A stretch of 64,000 nucleotides of DNA, taken from Pseudomonas sessilinigenes. GTDB lineage: Bacteria > Pseudomonadota > Gammaproteobacteria > Pseudomonadales > Pseudomonadaceae. The first letter of the stretch is position 1. Every line of letters begins with the position of its first letter. The DNA lies in contig NZ_CP027706.1 in assembly GCF_003850565.1 (NCBI RefSeq), positions 4,092,001-4,156,000 of the forward strand, in the 5' to 3' direction. This document shows, one piece after another, positions 50,932 to 60,581 of this stretch. Both the position numbers and the translations under genes were made by a program. The notes beneath the pieces were generated by a model. That model saw only the letters and a program-made list of their open reading frames with translations. It made no database searches and was not told the origin of the DNA.

Positions 50932-53055
50932 ATGGAATGCGTGCAACCGGAGGCAGTCGAGGGTCACTCCACTCTTCTGATCGTCGATGACTACCCTGAA
51001 AATCTCCTGAGCATGCGGGCGTTGCTCCAGCGCCAGGACTGGCGGGTAATGACCGCCGCTTCAGGTATCGAGGCCCTGGACCTGTTGCTCCAGCATGAAA
51101 TCGATCTGGTTCTGCTCGATGTGCAGATGCCAGGCATGGATGGTTTCGAAGTGGCCCGCTTGATGCGCGGCAGCCAGCGCACGCGCCTGACACCGATTAT
51201 CTTCCTGACCGCCAATGAACAATCCCAGGATGCCGTGATCAAGGGCTATGCCAATGGCGCGGTGGACTACCTGTTCAAGCCCTTCGACCCGCAGATCCTC
51301 AAGCCCAAGGTCCAGGCGCTGCTGGAGCACCAGCGCAACCGGCGCGCCTTGCAGCACCTGAGCCATGACCTGGAAGTGGCCCGGGCATTCAATGCCTCGG
51401 TGCTGGACAACGCCGCCGAAGGCATCCTGGTCGTGGACGAAGAGGGACGGATACGTTTCGCCAACCCCGCGGTTTCACGCCTGCTCAATGCCCAGGTGAA
51501 GGAACTGGAAGGCTCGGCATTCCTCGATTACCTGCAAAAACCCCACATTCCCGACTGGCACGCCTGCGAGCTGTATGCCAGTTACCGGCGCGGTGAAACC
51601 TTCCGCCTGCATGACGCCCTGTTGCGCACTGTTCCAGGCCAGCAGATCAGCGTGGCGCTGTCCTGTGCCCCGCTACCGAGCGACCAGAAGGCCATGGTGG
51701 TCACCTTGCTGGATATGTCGGAAGTGCGGCACCTGCACCAGCAACTGGAGTACCAGGCGGTTACCGATCCCTTGACCGGGTTGCTCAACCGGCGAGGTTT
51801 CCAGCAGACGGTGGACAGCATCCTGGTGCGTGGTGAGCGCCCGGGAAAGTCCCTGGTCCTGCTCTACCTGGACCTGGATGGATTCAAGCGGGTCAATGAC
51901 TCCCTGGGACACGACGCCGGCGACCGGGTACTGCGCTGGGTCTCCGAGCAGATGAAGGATTGCCTGCACTCGTTCGACATCATCGGGCGCATGGGGGGCG
52001 ATGAGTTCACTGCGTTATTGGAGCTGGGGTTTCCCGAGCAGGCGGCGAAAGTGGCCGAACGGCTGATCGAGCGGTTGTCCATCAACCAGCAGATCGACGG
52101 CCTGGAAGTGGCGCTGGGGGCCAGCATCGGCATCGCCATCTATCCCGACTGCGGTTCCAACCTCGATGGCTTGTTGCGTTCGGCGGATATCGCCATGTAC
52201 GAGGCCAAGCGCGCCGGCCGCCAGCAGTACCGGTACTACGACCATGAAATGAATGGCCGCGCACGCTCCCGGCTGATGCTCGAGGAAAGCGTGCGCAGCG
52301 CGGTGGAGCGCAAGGAGTTCACCCTGGTGTACCAGCCCCAGGTGGCCATTGCCGATGGCCGCCTGCGCGGTTTCGAGGCCTTGCTGCGCTGGCGTCACCC
52401 AAGTGTCGGCGACGTACCGCCGGGCTTGTTCCTGCCATTGCTCGAAGAGGCGCGGTTGATCAGCCTGCTGGGGAGCTGGATCTATCAACAGGGGGCTGCC
52501 CAGCGCAAGGACTGGGAGCAAGTGTTCAGCCCTGACCTGGTGCTCGGGATCAGTCTGAGCGCTACCCAGTTCAGCATGCCCAACCTGGCGGCGGAGCTGC
52601 GCCAGGTCCTGATACGCAACGGCCTGCAGCCGCGCCAGCTGGAAGTCGAAGTCACCGAGGCAGCACTGACCCAGAACCTGGACGAGACCCGCAAGCAACT
52701 GCAGCAGTTGCATCATTTGGGGGTGCGGGTGGCTCTCGACGATTTCGGCTCGGGCGGCTGTTGCCTGGCTTACCTGCGTGACTTGCAGCTCGACACCCTC
52801 AAGCTCGACCGGCACCTGATCGCGCGGTTGCTCACCTCGCCGCGGGACGCCGCGATCGCGCGCAGCGTGATCGACCTGTGCCGGCAGTTTGGCCTCCTGG
52901 TGATCGCCGAAGGCGTGGAAACCCACGAGCAGTATCAGTGGCTCAAGGACGCCGGTTGCGAGTATGTACAGGGTTTCCTGGTGGCCCGACCGCTGACCGC
53001 CAGCAGCGCCAGCCAGTTCGCCCAGCCGTTCGACTGGAGCGCGCTGCAGGCCTGA
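50932..53055 (+). CDS. REC-PAS-GGDEF-EAL cyclic-di-GMP signalling protein
   Basis: Cytoplasmic protein of 707 residues. It has an N-terminal receiver with phospho-acceptor D63 (LLDVQMPGMDG), a PAS domain (~150-275), GGDEF intact at 355-359 (GRMGGDEFTA), and an EAL domain with E482-A-L. The cyclase I-site position reads H346-S-F-D, not RxxD. In the EAL domain the metal-binding Asn of the VNLS-type motif is Ser (S541 in GISLSATQF), while VTEAAL, LDDFGSG, KLDR and AEGVET are kept. It may be mainly a cyclase, with weakened hydrolysis. No partner kinase is adjacent. Confidence 0.92.
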   Translation: MECVQPEAVEGHSTLLIVDDYPENLLSMRALLQRQDWRVMTAASGIEALDLLLQHEIDLVLLDVQMPGMDGFEVARLMRGSQRTRLTPIIFLTANEQSQDAVIKGYANGAVDYLFKPFDPQILKPKVQALLEHQRNRRALQHLSHDLEVARAFNASVLDNAAEGILVVDEEGRIRFANPAVSRLLNAQVKELEGSAFLDYLQKPHIPDWHACELYASYRRGETFRLHDALLRTVPGQQISVALSCAPLPSDQKAMVVTLLDMSEVRHLHQQLEYQAVTDPLTGLLNRRGFQQTVDSILVRGERPGKSLVLLYLDLDGFKRVNDSLGHDAGDRVLRWVSEQMKDCLHSFDIIGRMGGDEFTALLELGFPEQAAKVAERLIERLSINQQIDGLEVALGASIGIAIYPDCGSNLDGLLRSADIAMYEAKRAGRQQYRYYDHEMNGRARSRLMLEESVRSAVERKEFTLVYQPQVAIADGRLRGFEALLRWRHPSVGDVPPGLFLPLLEEARLISLLGSWIYQQGAAQRKDWEQVFSPDLVLGISLSATQFSMPNLAAELRQVLIRNGLQPRQLEVEVTEAALTQNLDETRKQLQQLHHLGVRVALDDFGSGGCCLAYLRDLQLDTLKLDRHLIARLLTSPRDAAIARSVIDLCRQFGLLVIAEGVETHEQYQWLKDAGCEYVQGFLVARPLTASSASQFAQPFDWSALQA

Positions 53056-53097
53056 GTTCGCTACACTGGCAGCCTTCGTATCTGGCGTTGCCACCCC

Positions 53098-53610
53098 ATG
53101 ACCGCACTGAAATACCTCCAGGCCTATCCCATTGCCCTGCAAGAGCAGGTGCGCCAGCTGATTGTCGAGGATCGCCTGGGGGACTATCTGGAGCGTCGCT
53201 ATCCGGGCAAGCACGGTGTGCAGAGCGACAAGGCGCTGTACAGCTACGCCCTGGAGCTGAAGCAGGAATACCTGCGCAACGCACCAGCCATCGACAAGGT
53301 GCTGTTCGATAATCGCCTGGACCTGACCCATCGTGCCCTCGGCCTGCACACCACGGTGTCGCGGGTACAGGGGGGCAAGCTCAAGGCCAAGAAAGAGATC
53401 CGCATCGCCTCGCTGTTCAAGGAGGCGGCGCCGGAGTTCCTGCGCATGATCGTGGTCCATGAGTTGGCGCACTTCAAGGAATCGGACCACAACAAGGCGT
53501 TCTACAAGCTCTGCGAGCACATGCTGCCGGGCTATCACCAACTGGAATTCGACCTGCGGGTCTACCTCACCTGGCGCGACCTGCAGGCGAAGGCGGGCGC
53601 AACGGCCTAG
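53098..53610 (+). CDS. YgjP-like (DUF45) metallopeptidase-domain protein
   Basis: Protein of 170 residues with a zinc-peptidase motif HELAH in VVHELAHFKESDHNKAFY, and a third ligand likely in the HNKAF histidine. The pattern matches the YgjP/SprT-like gluzincin group. Substrates are unknown. It starts 42 bases after the GGDEF-EAL gene and 13 bases separate it from the winged-helix gene, so the pair may be co-transcribed. Confidence 0.85.
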   Translation: MTALKYLQAYPIALQEQVRQLIVEDRLGDYLERRYPGKHGVQSDKALYSYALELKQEYLRNAPAIDKVLFDNRLDLTHRALGLHTTVSRVQGGKLKAKKEIRIASLFKEAAPEFLRMIVVHELAHFKESDHNKAFYKLCEHMLPGYHQLEFDLRVYLTWRDLQAKAGATA

Positions 53611-53623
53611 AAAGGAGTGGGCG

Positions 53624-53920
53624 ATGGATGTGAGCAAGACCAAGAGCAGTTTCTACCGCCGCTTGTACGTGGCGTACCTGATCGACAGCGGCCAGGCCAG
53701 CAGCGTGCCGGCGCTGACCGAACTCACGGGCATGCCTCGACGTACCGCCCAGGACACCATCGCCGCCCTGGCCGACCTGGACATCGTCTGCCAGTTCGAG
53801 CAAGAGGACGGTGCGCGCAATCACGCCGGGCATTATCGGATCCACAGCTGGGGTGCCATCGACAAGGGCTGGATCGAGCCCAACTTGCGGCAGATCAAGG
53901 CCGTGCTGGGCTATCCCTGA
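53624..53920 (+). CDS. Small winged-helix DNA-binding protein
   Basis: Protein of 98 residues behind AAAGGAG. It has a helix-turn-helix-like stretch, SVPALTELTGMPRRTAQDTI, and a wing-like strand after it; the composition fits a DUF977-type regulator. It has no effector domain. It directly follows the metallopeptidase gene and is convergent with elaA, 4 bases away. Its targets are unknown. Confidence 0.75.
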   Translation: MDVSKTKSSFYRRLYVAYLIDSGQASSVPALTELTGMPRRTAQDTIAALADLDIVCQFEQEDGARNHAGHYRIHSWGAIDKGWIEPNLRQIKAVLGYP

Positions 53921-53924
53921 GGCT

Positions 53925-54377
53925 TCAGTTGCGGCGCATGCCAATGTGCGGGATGTCGTCTTCCAGGTATTGCTCGCCCACCACGCTGAACCCGTAACGA
54001 CCATAGTAGGCCTGCAGGTGGGCCTGGGCCGAGAGGTAGATCGGTGTCTCGGGCCAGTGCCGTTGCGCCTGTTTCAGGGCCTGCTCCATCAGTACGTGGC
54101 CCAGGCCCTGGCCCCGGGCCTGCTCGGCGATCACTACCCGGCCGATGACCACGTCGCCGCCCTGGGAGATGGGGTCCAGCAGGCGCAGGTATGCCACCAG
54201 GCGGTCGCCGTCCCAGGCCATCAGGTGGCAGGTGTCGCCTTCCAGGTCACGGCCATCGACCTCCTGATAGGGGCACTTCTGTTCCACGACGAAGACCTCG
54301 GTGCGCAGCTGCAAGATGGCGTAGAGCTGTTCCTTGCCCAGATCGGTGTGGTGTTTGCAGACCCATTCGACGGTCAT
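53925..54377 (-). CDS. elaA: ElaA-family GNAT acetyltransferase
   Basis: GNAT acetyltransferase of 150 residues. The ElaA hallmark is LQLRTEVFVVEQKCPYQEVDG, and the acetyl-CoA loop is RGQGLGHVLM after VIGRVVIAEQA. The C-terminal AYYGRYGFSVVGEQYLEDDIPHI is also typical. The natural substrate is unknown. It stands alone, and the 268-base gap upstream to the next gene holds nothing I can identify beyond AT-rich promoter-like sequence. Confidence 0.9.
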   Translation of the reverse strand: MTVEWVCKHHTDLGKEQLYAILQLRTEVFVVEQKCPYQEVDGRDLEGDTCHLMAWDGDRLVAYLRLLDPISQGGDVVIGRVVIAEQARGQGLGHVLMEQALKQAQRHWPETPIYLSAQAHLQAYYGRYGFSVVGEQYLEDDIPHIGMRRN

Positions 54378-54645
54378 TTTCTTATCCTGTGAAAAGAGCT
54401 GCGCGAAATACTAAGCAGATCGCCAGCGGATGTCTTGCTGGCAGATGTATGGAGTTTGTTTCTGTGAGATGGGTCAAAATGCCATCACTCCGTTCACTGG
54501 CTTTTCCCTTCTTTGTGTAATCTGTTTTGCAAGTCCTGTGCATTGGCTGCGATGAGCTAATGTTAGGACCTGGGCGGTCGCTGCATGGGCCCTCGAGTGT
54601 AGGCTGGAACGCGCTGGGCCCTGTGCCCGCTAAGGATCTTTAAGC

Positions 54646-55383
54646 ATGCTGCGACTGCATCGGGCTTTGGCTTTGATCGGATTGCTGTTGCTGGGCCAGG
54701 GCGCTTCTGCAGAGAAGTTGCGGCTGGTCGCTGATGCCTGGCCTCCGTTTACCGACGCAACCCTGGTCAATGGCGGCGTGGCCACCGATATCGTCAGTAC
54801 CGCACTGGCCCGCGCCGGCTACGCCAGTGAGTTCGAGCAGGTGCCCTGGGCCCGGGCGCTGCTGGGAATCGGCGAAGGGCGCTACGACGTGCTGGTCAAC
54901 GCCTGGTACAACGATGAACGTACCCGGCTTGGGCAGTTCTCCTCCGAGTACCTGGTCAACCGTATCCGCTTCCTCAAGCGCAAGGACGCGCCCCTGGAGT
55001 ACCACAACCTCAAGCAGTTGCATGAGTATCCGATTGCCGTGGTACGCGGCTACGCCTACTCCTCTGAATTCGACAACGACTCGGACTTGCAGAAGGTGCC
55101 GGTGCACAACTTCGCCATGGCCGTGCGCATGCTGGCGGCGGACCGGGTCAAGCTGACCCTGGAGGATGAATACGTCGCCCGCTACTACCTGGCCCGGGAG
55201 TCGCCCAGGGTGCGCAATGCGGTGGAGTTCCTGCCCAAGCCCTTGAGCGAGAACAGCCTGCATATCCTGGTGAGCCTGAAGAATCCCGAGCATGCGCAGA
55301 TCGTCGCCAGGTTCGATCGGGAGATCGCCGCCATGAAGGCCGACGGCAGCTACGCCCGGCTGCTGCGCCAGCACGGCATGTAG
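54646..55383 (+). CDS. Periplasmic solute-binding protein, family 3
   Basis: Secreted binding protein of 245 residues with a signal peptide (MLRLHRALALIGLLLLGQGA, cleaved near SAE). The mature start EKLRLVADAWPPFTDATLVNGG and the RTRLGQFSSEYLVNRI segment match the transporter-type SBP_bac_3 domain. There is no transporter gene beside it. It resembles the orphan binding protein at 29783 in layout. Confidence 0.85.
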   Translation: MLRLHRALALIGLLLLGQGASAEKLRLVADAWPPFTDATLVNGGVATDIVSTALARAGYASEFEQVPWARALLGIGEGRYDVLVNAWYNDERTRLGQFSSEYLVNRIRFLKRKDAPLEYHNLKQLHEYPIAVVRGYAYSSEFDNDSDLQKVPVHNFAMAVRMLAADRVKLTLEDEYVARYYLARESPRVRNAVEFLPKPLSENSLHILVSLKNPEHAQIVARFDREIAAMKADGSYARLLRQHGM

Positions 55384-55399
55384 GAGGGGCAGCGGCAAG

Positions 55400-57589
55400 C
55401 TAGGCTTGCGGCTGTTCGGTCCCTTTGATCAGGTGGGCCGCCAGGGTTCGCAAGGGGCCCAGCTGGCGGCAGATCAGCCCCAGTTGGGTCTGCACCAGGC
55501 GCTGTCCCTCATCGATCTCGTCCGGCATCTGCTCCAGCTCGTTGGCCAAGGCCTCCTCGGCATCGCTGTGGATGACGATCGGAGTCTTGTTGGCCAGGCC
55601 CTGGGCGATCTCGTCGATGCTGGCCGCGAGGCTGGTGCCGGCGCCACCGATCAGGTGCTCGCGCACCTCGTCCGGCAGCTGGGTGCCACGGTGCGCGCCC
55701 AGGCCCGAGAGGTAACTGAGCAGGGTGTGGGACAGCACCAGGAAGCGAAAGCCCACGTCCGCTTCCTTACGAAAGTGCCCAGGTTCCATGAGCATGTTGG
55801 CCAGAGTGGTGGACAGCGCCGCATCGGCGTTATGGGCATTGCGCCGGGCCAGGCGGTAGGCCAGGTCGTCGCTCTTGCCGGCGGCGTACTGCTGCATGAT
55901 CTGGCGCAGGTAGATGCTGTTGCACGCCAGGGTGTTGGCCAGTACCTGGTTCAGGCGCCGCCCTTGCCAGTCGGGAAGGAACAGGAACACCGCCAGGCCG
56001 GCGATCAGGCTGCCCAGCAGGGTATCGAACAGTCGCGGCAGGAATAGGCCATAACCGTCGCCTACCTGGTTGAAGCAGAACAGCACCATCAGGGTGATGG
56101 CGGCAGTGGCCAGGGTGTAGCGGGTGGTGCGGTTGGTGAAGAACACCACGCCTGCGGCGATGGCGAACAGCGATTGCACCAGCGGGCTGGGGAACAGGTC
56201 GAACAGCGCCCAGGCGATGGTCAGGCCGATGGCCGTGCCGACGATCCGCTGGCCCAGCTTGCGCCGGGTGGCGCCATAGTTGGGTTGGCAGACGAACAGC
56301 GTGGTGAGGATGATCCAGTAGCCCTGGGAGGGGTGGATCAGGTGCACCATGCCATAGCCGATGCTCAGCGCCAGGGGCAGGCGCAGGGCGTGGCGGAACA
56401 GCAGCGAGGTGGGCGTCAGCTGGGTGCGCAGGCGGGTCCAGACATCCTTGAGATTGCGTGGCGAGCGGTCCAGCAGGCTGCTATCGGTAGCATCGGCCAG
56501 GGCATCGGGATTGCTGGCATCGCTGAGCAGGCGATCGAGGGTGCTGAGGTTGGCCGCCAGTGCCCGCAGCGAGCGCAAGAGCCCACGCCAGGCGGGGTTG
56601 CTCTGGATACGCAGGTGTTCAAGGGAGGCTTCCAGGTCGCCCAGGGCCTCGGTGAACCCGGTGTCGTAGACGAACGGCTGGCGCAACTGGATCGATTCCC
56701 CCAGGGCCCGGCAGGCCTTGCCCTGTTGGCGCAGCAGGCGCTGGCAGCGGAACAGCACGTCGCTGTGGAAGAAGGCATCGGCCAGGGCGTTGTAGGGGTA
56801 GTGCGAGGAGCTGGCGCGCTCGTGGATGTCCTGGGCCAGGAAGTACAGCTTCAGGTAGCGGCTGACCTTCGACCCCGGGCGGCCGTTGCCGACTCGGTGC
56901 AGGATGATCTCCTTGGCGCTGTTGAGCGCGGCCACCACCTTGCCGTTCTGCCGTGCCAGTTCCAGGCGCCGGGCTTCCACGTCCAGCTGGCGAATTGGTT
57001 CGAACAGCGACGACTTGAGCTTGAGGTAATAGCCCAGTTCGCGAAACAGCCGTGCCAGGCTCTGCTGCACCGGCTGGTTGGAGAACAACGCCTGCCAGAG
57101 CACCGAGAGCAGGCCATACCAGGCAGCCCCTGCCACCAGCAGCACCGGTTCGTGCCAGAAGTCGATCACCGCGCCGCCGCGCTGGTCGACGCCGATCATG
57201 GTGTAGACCGAAAGGATCAGGGTCGCCGAGGCGATGGCGCCGTAGCGCTCGCCCAGGGCTCCGAGCATGGTCAGGCCGAAGCTGGCCAGGGCCAGGGCGA
57301 TGGCGAAGATCCAGGGGTAGGGGAACAGCAGTTCCACCGACAGCGCGGCGATGCTGAAGCACACCAGGGTCACTGCCAGGGCATTGAGGCGGCCCTGCCA
57401 GCTGTCGTCGGTTTCCGCCAGGGCGCTGGCGATGATGCCGAGGAATAATGGGATCAGCAGGCTCATTTCGTCCTGGTACCAGCACAGCGCCATGCTGCCG
57501 GTCAGGGCGACGAACACCCGCACGCTGTAGCTGAACTTGTCCAGCGCCCAGAGGCGACGCAGGGACTGGCGAAAAGAGGTCGATGACAT
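55400..57589 (-). CDS. YccS/YhfK family inner-membrane protein (FUSC domain)
   Basis: Membrane protein of 729 residues, with one cluster of hydrophobic helices in the first ~160 residues, a cytoplasmic domain, a second cluster at ~400-530 (PLALSIGYGMVHLIHPSQGYW, then NYGATRRKLGQRIVGTAIGL), and a C-terminal cytoplasmic part. This matches the YccS family, related to aromatic acid efflux proteins such as AaeB. The transported substrate is unknown. Confidence 0.85.
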   Translation of the reverse strand: MSSTSFRQSLRRLWALDKFSYSVRVFVALTGSMALCWYQDEMSLLIPLFLGIIASALAETDDSWQGRLNALAVTLVCFSIAALSVELLFPYPWIFAIALALASFGLTMLGALGERYGAIASATLILSVYTMIGVDQRGGAVIDFWHEPVLLVAGAAWYGLLSVLWQALFSNQPVQQSLARLFRELGYYLKLKSSLFEPIRQLDVEARRLELARQNGKVVAALNSAKEIILHRVGNGRPGSKVSRYLKLYFLAQDIHERASSSHYPYNALADAFFHSDVLFRCQRLLRQQGKACRALGESIQLRQPFVYDTGFTEALGDLEASLEHLRIQSNPAWRGLLRSLRALAANLSTLDRLLSDASNPDALADATDSSLLDRSPRNLKDVWTRLRTQLTPTSLLFRHALRLPLALSIGYGMVHLIHPSQGYWIILTTLFVCQPNYGATRRKLGQRIVGTAIGLTIAWALFDLFPSPLVQSLFAIAAGVVFFTNRTTRYTLATAAITLMVLFCFNQVGDGYGLFLPRLFDTLLGSLIAGLAVFLFLPDWQGRRLNQVLANTLACNSIYLRQIMQQYAAGKSDDLAYRLARRNAHNADAALSTTLANMLMEPGHFRKEADVGFRFLVLSHTLLSYLSGLGAHRGTQLPDEVREHLIGGAGTSLAASIDEIAQGLANKTPIVIHSDAEEALANELEQMPDEIDEGQRLVQTQLGLICRQLGPLRTLAAHLIKGTEQPQA

Positions 57590-57752
57590 GGATTGGGGCG
57601 AGCCTTCCGGGCGATGCAGCTAAATTGAGCCAGTATTGACGACGGCGCAATGCCGCCGTCACATCCGACAGCAAATTCTATTCCCGGCGAGGCTCATCGG
57701 CATGTGCCGTCGTTCCGCCAAGGGGGCGATCCGCCGTGGGTGCGCCGCCGCT

Positions 57753-58931
57753 TCAGGCGTATTGCGCGGCGGCGTAGCCCGAGGCCCAGGCCCATTGGAA
57801 ATTGAAACCGCCCAGGTGGCCGGTGACATCCAGCACCTCGCCAATGAAATACAAGCCCGGGCTTTTCAGCGACTCCATGGTCTTGGACGAGACTTCGCGG
57901 GTGTCGACCCCGCCCAGGGTCACTTCGGCGGTGCGGTAGCCCTCGGTGCCCGCCGGCACCAGTTGCCAGTTGCCGAGCTTGTCGGCGACGTCCGCCAATT
58001 CCGCGGGGGTGTACTGCTTCATCGGCTTGGAGACGAACCAGTGGTCGGCCAGCAGGCCAGCCATCTTCTTGGTGAAGATCTCCCCCAGCAGGGTCTTGAG
58101 CTCGCTGTTGGGGCGCTCGGCCTGTTGCTGGTGCAGCCAGCCCAGGGCGTCGTGGTCCGGCAGCAGGTTGATCTCGACGCTGTCGCCGGGCTGCCAGTAG
58201 GAAGAAATCTGCAGGATCGCCGGGCCACTGAGGCCACGGTGGGTGAACAGGATGTTCTCGCGAAAGCTCTGGCCGTTGCAGCTCACCAGGCAGTCCACCG
58301 AGGTCCCGGACAGCTCGCCGCACAGTTCCTTGAGCTGGTCGGTGATGGTGAAGGGCACCAGCCCGGCACGGGTCGGCAGCAGTTCATGGCCGAACTGCCT
58401 GGCCACCTGGTAGCCGAAGCCGGTGGCGCCCAGGGTCGGGATCGACAGGCCGCCGGTGGCGATCACCAGGGACTGGCAGCGCACCTGGCCCAGGGTGGTC
58501 TGCAGCAGGTAGCCCGACTCCAGTTTCTCGATCTGCTGGATCGAGGTGTCCAGGCGCAGTTCGACCCCGACCTGGTCGCATTCGGCCAGGAGCATGGCGA
58601 GGATGTCGCTGGACTTGTTGTCGCAAAACAGCTGGCCGAGCTTCTTCTCGTGATACGGCACGCCGTGCTTGGCCACCAGGCCGATGAAGTCCCACTGGGT
58701 GTAGCGGGCCAGGGCCGACTTGCAGAAGTGCGGGTTCTGCGAGAGGAAGTTGGCCGGCTCGGTGTACATGTTGGTGAAGTTGCAGCGCCCGCCACCGGAC
58801 ATCAGGATCTTCTTCCCGGCCTTGTTGGCATGGTCCAGCAACAGCACCTGGCGCCCACGGCCGGCGGCGGTCAGGGCGCACATCAAGCCGGCGGCGCCGG
58901 CGCCGATGATCACGACTTCGGTAGAGCGCAA
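57753..58931 (-). CDS. HI0933-family FAD-dependent oxidoreductase
   Basis: Flavoprotein of 392 residues. The Rossmann motif VIIGAGAAGLMCAL opens it, followed by the family signature GKKILMSGGGRCNFTNM and a later VIATGGLSIPTLGATGFGY. I use the TTG at 58931 (MRSTEVVIIGAG) because GAGGA lies 7 bases upstream and the length fits; the longer ATG-initiated frame lacks a good site. The family's reaction is unknown. It is followed by the yccS gene on the same strand. Confidence 0.88.
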   Translation of the reverse strand: MRSTEVVIIGAGAAGLMCALTAAGRGRQVLLLDHANKAGKKILMSGGGRCNFTNMYTEPANFLSQNPHFCKSALARYTQWDFIGLVAKHGVPYHEKKLGQLFCDNKSSDILAMLLAECDQVGVELRLDTSIQQIEKLESGYLLQTTLGQVRCQSLVIATGGLSIPTLGATGFGYQVARQFGHELLPTRAGLVPFTITDQLKELCGELSGTSVDCLVSCNGQSFRENILFTHRGLSGPAILQISSYWQPGDSVEINLLPDHDALGWLHQQQAERPNSELKTLLGEIFTKKMAGLLADHWFVSKPMKQYTPAELADVADKLGNWQLVPAGTEGYRTAEVTLGGVDTREVSSKTMESLKSPGLYFIGEVLDVTGHLGGFNFQWAWASGYAAAQYA

Positions 58932-58963
58932 AACGGTGTCCTCGAGAGTGCAGGCAAATGAAC

Positions 58964-59065
58964 CTGTAGCCGCTGCCGAAGGCTGCGACAAGCCCCCAGG
59001 GGCTTCACGGCCTCAAGAGCGGCGCCTCCTTCGGAGACGTTCGCAGCCTGCGGCAGCGGCTACAG
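58964..59065. repeat. Paired inverted repeat of the GTAGCCGCTGC family
   Basis: CTGTAGCCGCTGCCGAAGGC then TGCGA (58964-58988) is the near-perfect reverse complement of 59041-59065. The 52-base interior has its own GGCGCC-containing hairpin. This is a second REP family, distinct from the GTAGGAGC type. It lies between dbpA and the flavoprotein gene. Confidence 0.8.
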
Positions 59066-59079
59066 ATCGAGCGGGTGGG

Positions 59080-60465
59080 TTACAGGATACGTACGCGCAG
59101 CGAACGGCCCTTGATCTTGCCGCTGTTGAGGCGTTGCAGGGCCTGTTTGGCGATGCCGCGCTCCACGGCCACGTAGGCCTGGAAGTCGAAGATCGCGATC
59201 TTGCCGACCTGGGCGCCGGGGATGCCGGCCTCGCCGGTCAGCGCGCCGAGAATATCGCCCGGCCGCACCTTGTCCTTGCGCCCGGCGGCGATGCACAGGG
59301 TGCTCATGGCTGGCAGCAGCGGGCCGCCGCCCTGGCTCTTCAGGCCGTCGATCTGCTCCCAGTTCAGCGGAGCTTTCTGCAACTGCTCGATGGCCTGGGC
59401 ACGGTGGGCCTCGGACGGCGACACCAGGCTGATGGCGATGCCTTTCTCGCCGGCGCGACCGGTACGGCCGACCCGGTGGATGTGGATTTCCGAATCTCGC
59501 GCCAGCTCGACGTTGATCACCATGTCCAGGGCGTCGATATCCAGGCCCCGGGCGGCGACATCGGTGGCTACCAGCACAGACGTACTGCGGTTGGCGAACA
59601 TCGCCAGCACCTGGTCGCGGTCGCGCTGTTCCAGGTCACCGTGCAGGCCCACTGCGGACATGCCCTTGGCGGTCAGGTGGTCGACGGTTTCCTGCACCTG
59701 CTGCTTGGTGAAGCAGAAGGCCACGCAAGACTGCGGGCGGAAGTGGTTGAGCACCTTGACCACCGCATCCATGCGATCTTCCGGAGAGATTTCGTAGAAG
59801 TGCTGCTCGATCTGGCTGTCGCTGTGCAGCGTCTCGACTTTTACCTGCTGCGGATCGCGCATGAACTTCGACGCCAACTGCTTGATGCCCGCCGGGTAGG
59901 TGGCGGAGAACAGCAGGGTCTGCCGGCGTGCCGGGGTCTGGCCGATGATGGCCTCGATGGCATCGTAGAAGCCCATGTCGAGCATGCGGTCGGCTTCGTC
60001 GAGCACCAGGGTGTTGAGGCCGTCGAGTTTCAGCGTGCCCTTGTCCAGGTGCTGGGAGATGCGGCCCGGGGTGCCGACGATGATATGGGCACCGTGCTCC
60101 AGGGAAGCGATCTGCGGGCCGAAGGGCACGCCGCCGCACAGGGTCAGGACCTTGATGTTGTCCTCGGCGCGAGCCAGGCGACGCAGCTCCTTGGCGACCT
60201 GGTCGGCCAGTTCGCGGGTCGGGCACATCACCAGGGCCTGGCAGCCGAAGTAGCGCGGGTTGATCGGGTTCAACAGGCCGATGCCGAAGGCGGCGGTCTT
60301 GCCGCTGCCGGTCTTGGCCTGGGCGATCAGGTCCAGGCCCTTGAGGATCACCGGCAAGCTTTGCGCCTGGATCGGCGTCATCTGGGCATACCCGAGGGAG
60401 TCGAGGTTGGCCAGCATGGCGGCGGACAAGGGCAGGGTGTTGAAAGCGGTGGCGATGGTGGTCAC
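59080..60465 (-). CDS. dbpA: ATP-dependent RNA helicase DbpA
   Basis: DEAD-box helicase of 461 residues with Walker A K56 (AKTGSGKT), [17 protein letters not shown] and HRVGRTGRAG. The C-terminal DbpA RNA-binding domain (CIAAGRKDKVRPGDILGALTGEAGI, ending GRSLRVRIL) binds 23S rRNA hairpin 92 and is what separates it from RhlE. I use the GTG giving MTTIATAFNTLPLS; the upstream TTG at 60480 is an alternative. Confidence 0.95.
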   Translation of the reverse strand: MTTIATAFNTLPLSAAMLANLDSLGYAQMTPIQAQSLPVILKGLDLIAQAKTGSGKTAAFGIGLLNPINPRYFGCQALVMCPTRELADQVAKELRRLARAEDNIKVLTLCGGVPFGPQIASLEHGAHIIVGTPGRISQHLDKGTLKLDGLNTLVLDEADRMLDMGFYDAIEAIIGQTPARRQTLLFSATYPAGIKQLASKFMRDPQQVKVETLHSDSQIEQHFYEISPEDRMDAVVKVLNHFRPQSCVAFCFTKQQVQETVDHLTAKGMSAVGLHGDLEQRDRDQVLAMFANRSTSVLVATDVAARGLDIDALDMVINVELARDSEIHIHRVGRTGRAGEKGIAISLVSPSEAHRAQAIEQLQKAPLNWEQIDGLKSQGGGPLLPAMSTLCIAAGRKDKVRPGDILGALTGEAGIPGAQVGKIAIFDFQAYVAVERGIAKQALQRLNSGKIKGRSLRVRIL

Positions 60466-60581
60466 GGGACGGGCCTGCAAAACAAAATGTCGCGCAGTGT
60501 ATCAGCCCCGCTTCCTCTTCCTGCAATTTCTGGACGAAAAGTCGCCAGGGATCTCCCAGTCCCCACGTAGGAGATGTTCAG

